DNA of 64,000 nt, taken from the NCBI GenBank assembly GCA_036023115.1, contig JAYKKT010000046.1, positions 7,721,001-7,785,000 on the forward strand, written 5' to 3'. The notes below the pieces were generated by a model. That model worked only from the letters and a program-made list of their open reading frames with translations, was not told the origin of the DNA and searched no databases. Positions 62,518 to 64,000 of the stretch are shown here, in pieces. The translations under genes were made by a program, and so were the position numbers. The stretch is from Brasenia schreberi. Its lineage: Eukaryota > Streptophyta > Magnoliopsida > Nymphaeales > Cabombaceae. The first letter of the stretch is position 1. Each line of letters begins with the position of its first letter.

Positions 62518-63299
62518 CTGATATATATGCTAGAACACTTAAGTACTATAATATCAAAACAAACTTCAACCAACCATTTTAGGTTGTTAAAGAGTATAAA
62601 TTTGATTTAAAAAAATAAACATATAAATGTGCATAACATATACTTTACCTTTTAAATTCAAATTCCACTTCTAGTCACTGAAAGTGAATGATTGAGATAT
62701 GTTTGAATAACTTCACCTAAATGTGCTAACATATATGAGATTCTCTCTCTCTCTCTCTCTGTATTACTTGTCACGACACAATATTCTAAATGATCAAAAT
62801 TCACCTAATAAATTTCTTCCTAGACTTGATTGGGCTGTGAGAGTGCGAACCAGAGTTGCTATCAACCGAGTTTAAAGCGTTGTGGGCGTGTGACGAAAGG
62901 CATGTAGTAGGTCTGGCACGATGTTGTATGATTTTCAAAATTGGTAGACGTCTGTTTTTTGTTACAAAGTTGGTAGACCTGTCTTTTCTCGCATTTTGTA
63001 GCTTAGATTATTCAATGGTTACATGTAAGATGTCATATTAATCATTAAAAAATTTAATACATAATTCCCCATTGCTTGAGATGAAGTGTACTACAGCAAG
63101 ATTGTTTTAAGTTGGGGATGACAATGGATCCCATATATCCAAATCCAAATCCAAATTGTATGGATATTGATATCATTTTCTTATGTTTAAACCAAGGTTT
63201 TTGAGGGCATGGGGCCTTTCTTTTGGTGCAATGGTGAGACGGAAGCCAGGTGGGCTATTGCTCATGGTGCACATTGCAGAGTATACTGAAAGAAGAATA

Positions 63300-63535
63300 A
63301 AGCGTTGCCCTTTCAAAAGAATAGATTGGATAGATTAGAAAAATGTATGCAATCATATAAAACTTTTCTTGAAATTTATAAGTATGAAATAAATGTTAAA
63401 AGAAGAAAAGAAAGACCACAAAAAGATAATACAGAATAATATACCTTATGTTAAATTAACTATTAAAAAACAACAAATCCATGTAGCTGACCTATTTAAT
63501 GTGGAAAAAGGCTTAGTTGTCGTTATTATTGTTAT
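63300..63535 (+). mobile_element. RTE-type LINE, 3'-end fragment
   Basis: AATGTTAAAAGAAGAAAAGA, GACCACAAAAAGATAATACA, AACAAATCCATGTAGCTGAC and GGAAAAAGGCTTAGTTGTCG follow the family order, with a TTATTATTGTTA tail. Diverged. Confidence 0.75.
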
Positions 63536-64000
63536 AAATATCAAATATTAAGTGTATTCATTTCAAGAAAAACATCTACTTTGAACATCAATATGTTAGA
63601 ATCTATCTCTTACAAGTCAATGTGAATATGATCAATAATAAGGTTTACAATTTAACAAAGTGGGTGCCTGATGATGGCGTTTAAGCCTTTCTTAAAGAGG
63701 TGTAAGCCCCATGACACTCCCTAATGAGGCCTAAAACCCTTGAAGATTGTTTATTTGTGGCTCTTAGTCAACGTTCTAATAGTTCCAATGAAGTTGTTAA
63801 AACGGCGATCAATTTCTCACAAGCATGTGAACGAAAAGAAAAAAGAAAAAACAATCTAGAACGAACTTTTCATTGTGGAGCTGCCATCAAGTGAGAAGCA
63901 GGTGAGATGGAACCTTTTCATGAGTAGAAAGGAACCTTTTCTCGAGAAACTCCTCCCAAGAAGAGAGACGAAGATGGATTGGTGTATAATCAAATCCTGT

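Overview
This window is nuclear DNA from a flowering plant. The genes are split by many introns with GT..AG ends, several encode plant or plastid proteins (chlorophyll synthase, a plant U-box/ARM ubiquitin ligase, a CRINKLY4-related receptor kinase), and the spaces between are filled with plant-type retroelements, SINE-like relics, long AT and GA microsatellites and a plastid rRNA fragment. I cannot name the species from sequence alone.

Layout. Five genes look intact, four on the minus strand: a U-box/ARM E3 ligase (1-2024, C-terminus outside the window); a SelT-like redox protein (10951-14590, 4 exons); a mitochondrial succinate/fumarate carrier of the SFC1 type (16640-22022, 2 exons around a 4.4 kb intron); and chlorophyll synthase (30487-42273, 15 exons over 11.8 kb). 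On the plus strand there is a HAD/NIF-type phosphatase (49590-54490, 6 exons). Splice sites were placed by hand; in every gene the joined exons keep frame and give a protein of expected family length. Three loci are decayed: a GINS subunit PSF1 relic (7743-8329), a copy of the At4g22030 'F-box-like' family (27728-28880) and a CRINKLY4-related receptor kinase (57764-59927) that has lost part of its kinase domain.

The rest is mobile or repetitive. The best structure is a nest inside chlorophyll synthase intron 12: a minus-strand Ty1/copia element with both LTRs, a tRNA-Met primer site and gag/pol relics, interrupted by a 5'-truncated RTE-type LINE and by a 911 bp non-autonomous hAT-like element with a perfect 8 bp target duplication and dense CGATACG/CGTATCG palindromes at both ends. 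About fourteen loci carry the 3' end of the same RTE-like LINE, ending in a short TTG-rich tail. Several tRNA-derived SINE-like relics, a long foldback element (23.7-24.7 kb), four local tandem duplications and a plastid 16S rRNA 3'-end fragment (43.2 kb) complete the picture.

The genes do not form one pathway. They sort to different places: ubiquitination, ER redox, mitochondrial dicarboxylate exchange, plastid chlorophyll synthesis and a membrane-associated phosphatase. The phosphatase beside the broken CCR-like kinase may be a conserved gene neighbourhood, since I recall the Arabidopsis homologues as adjacent loci.
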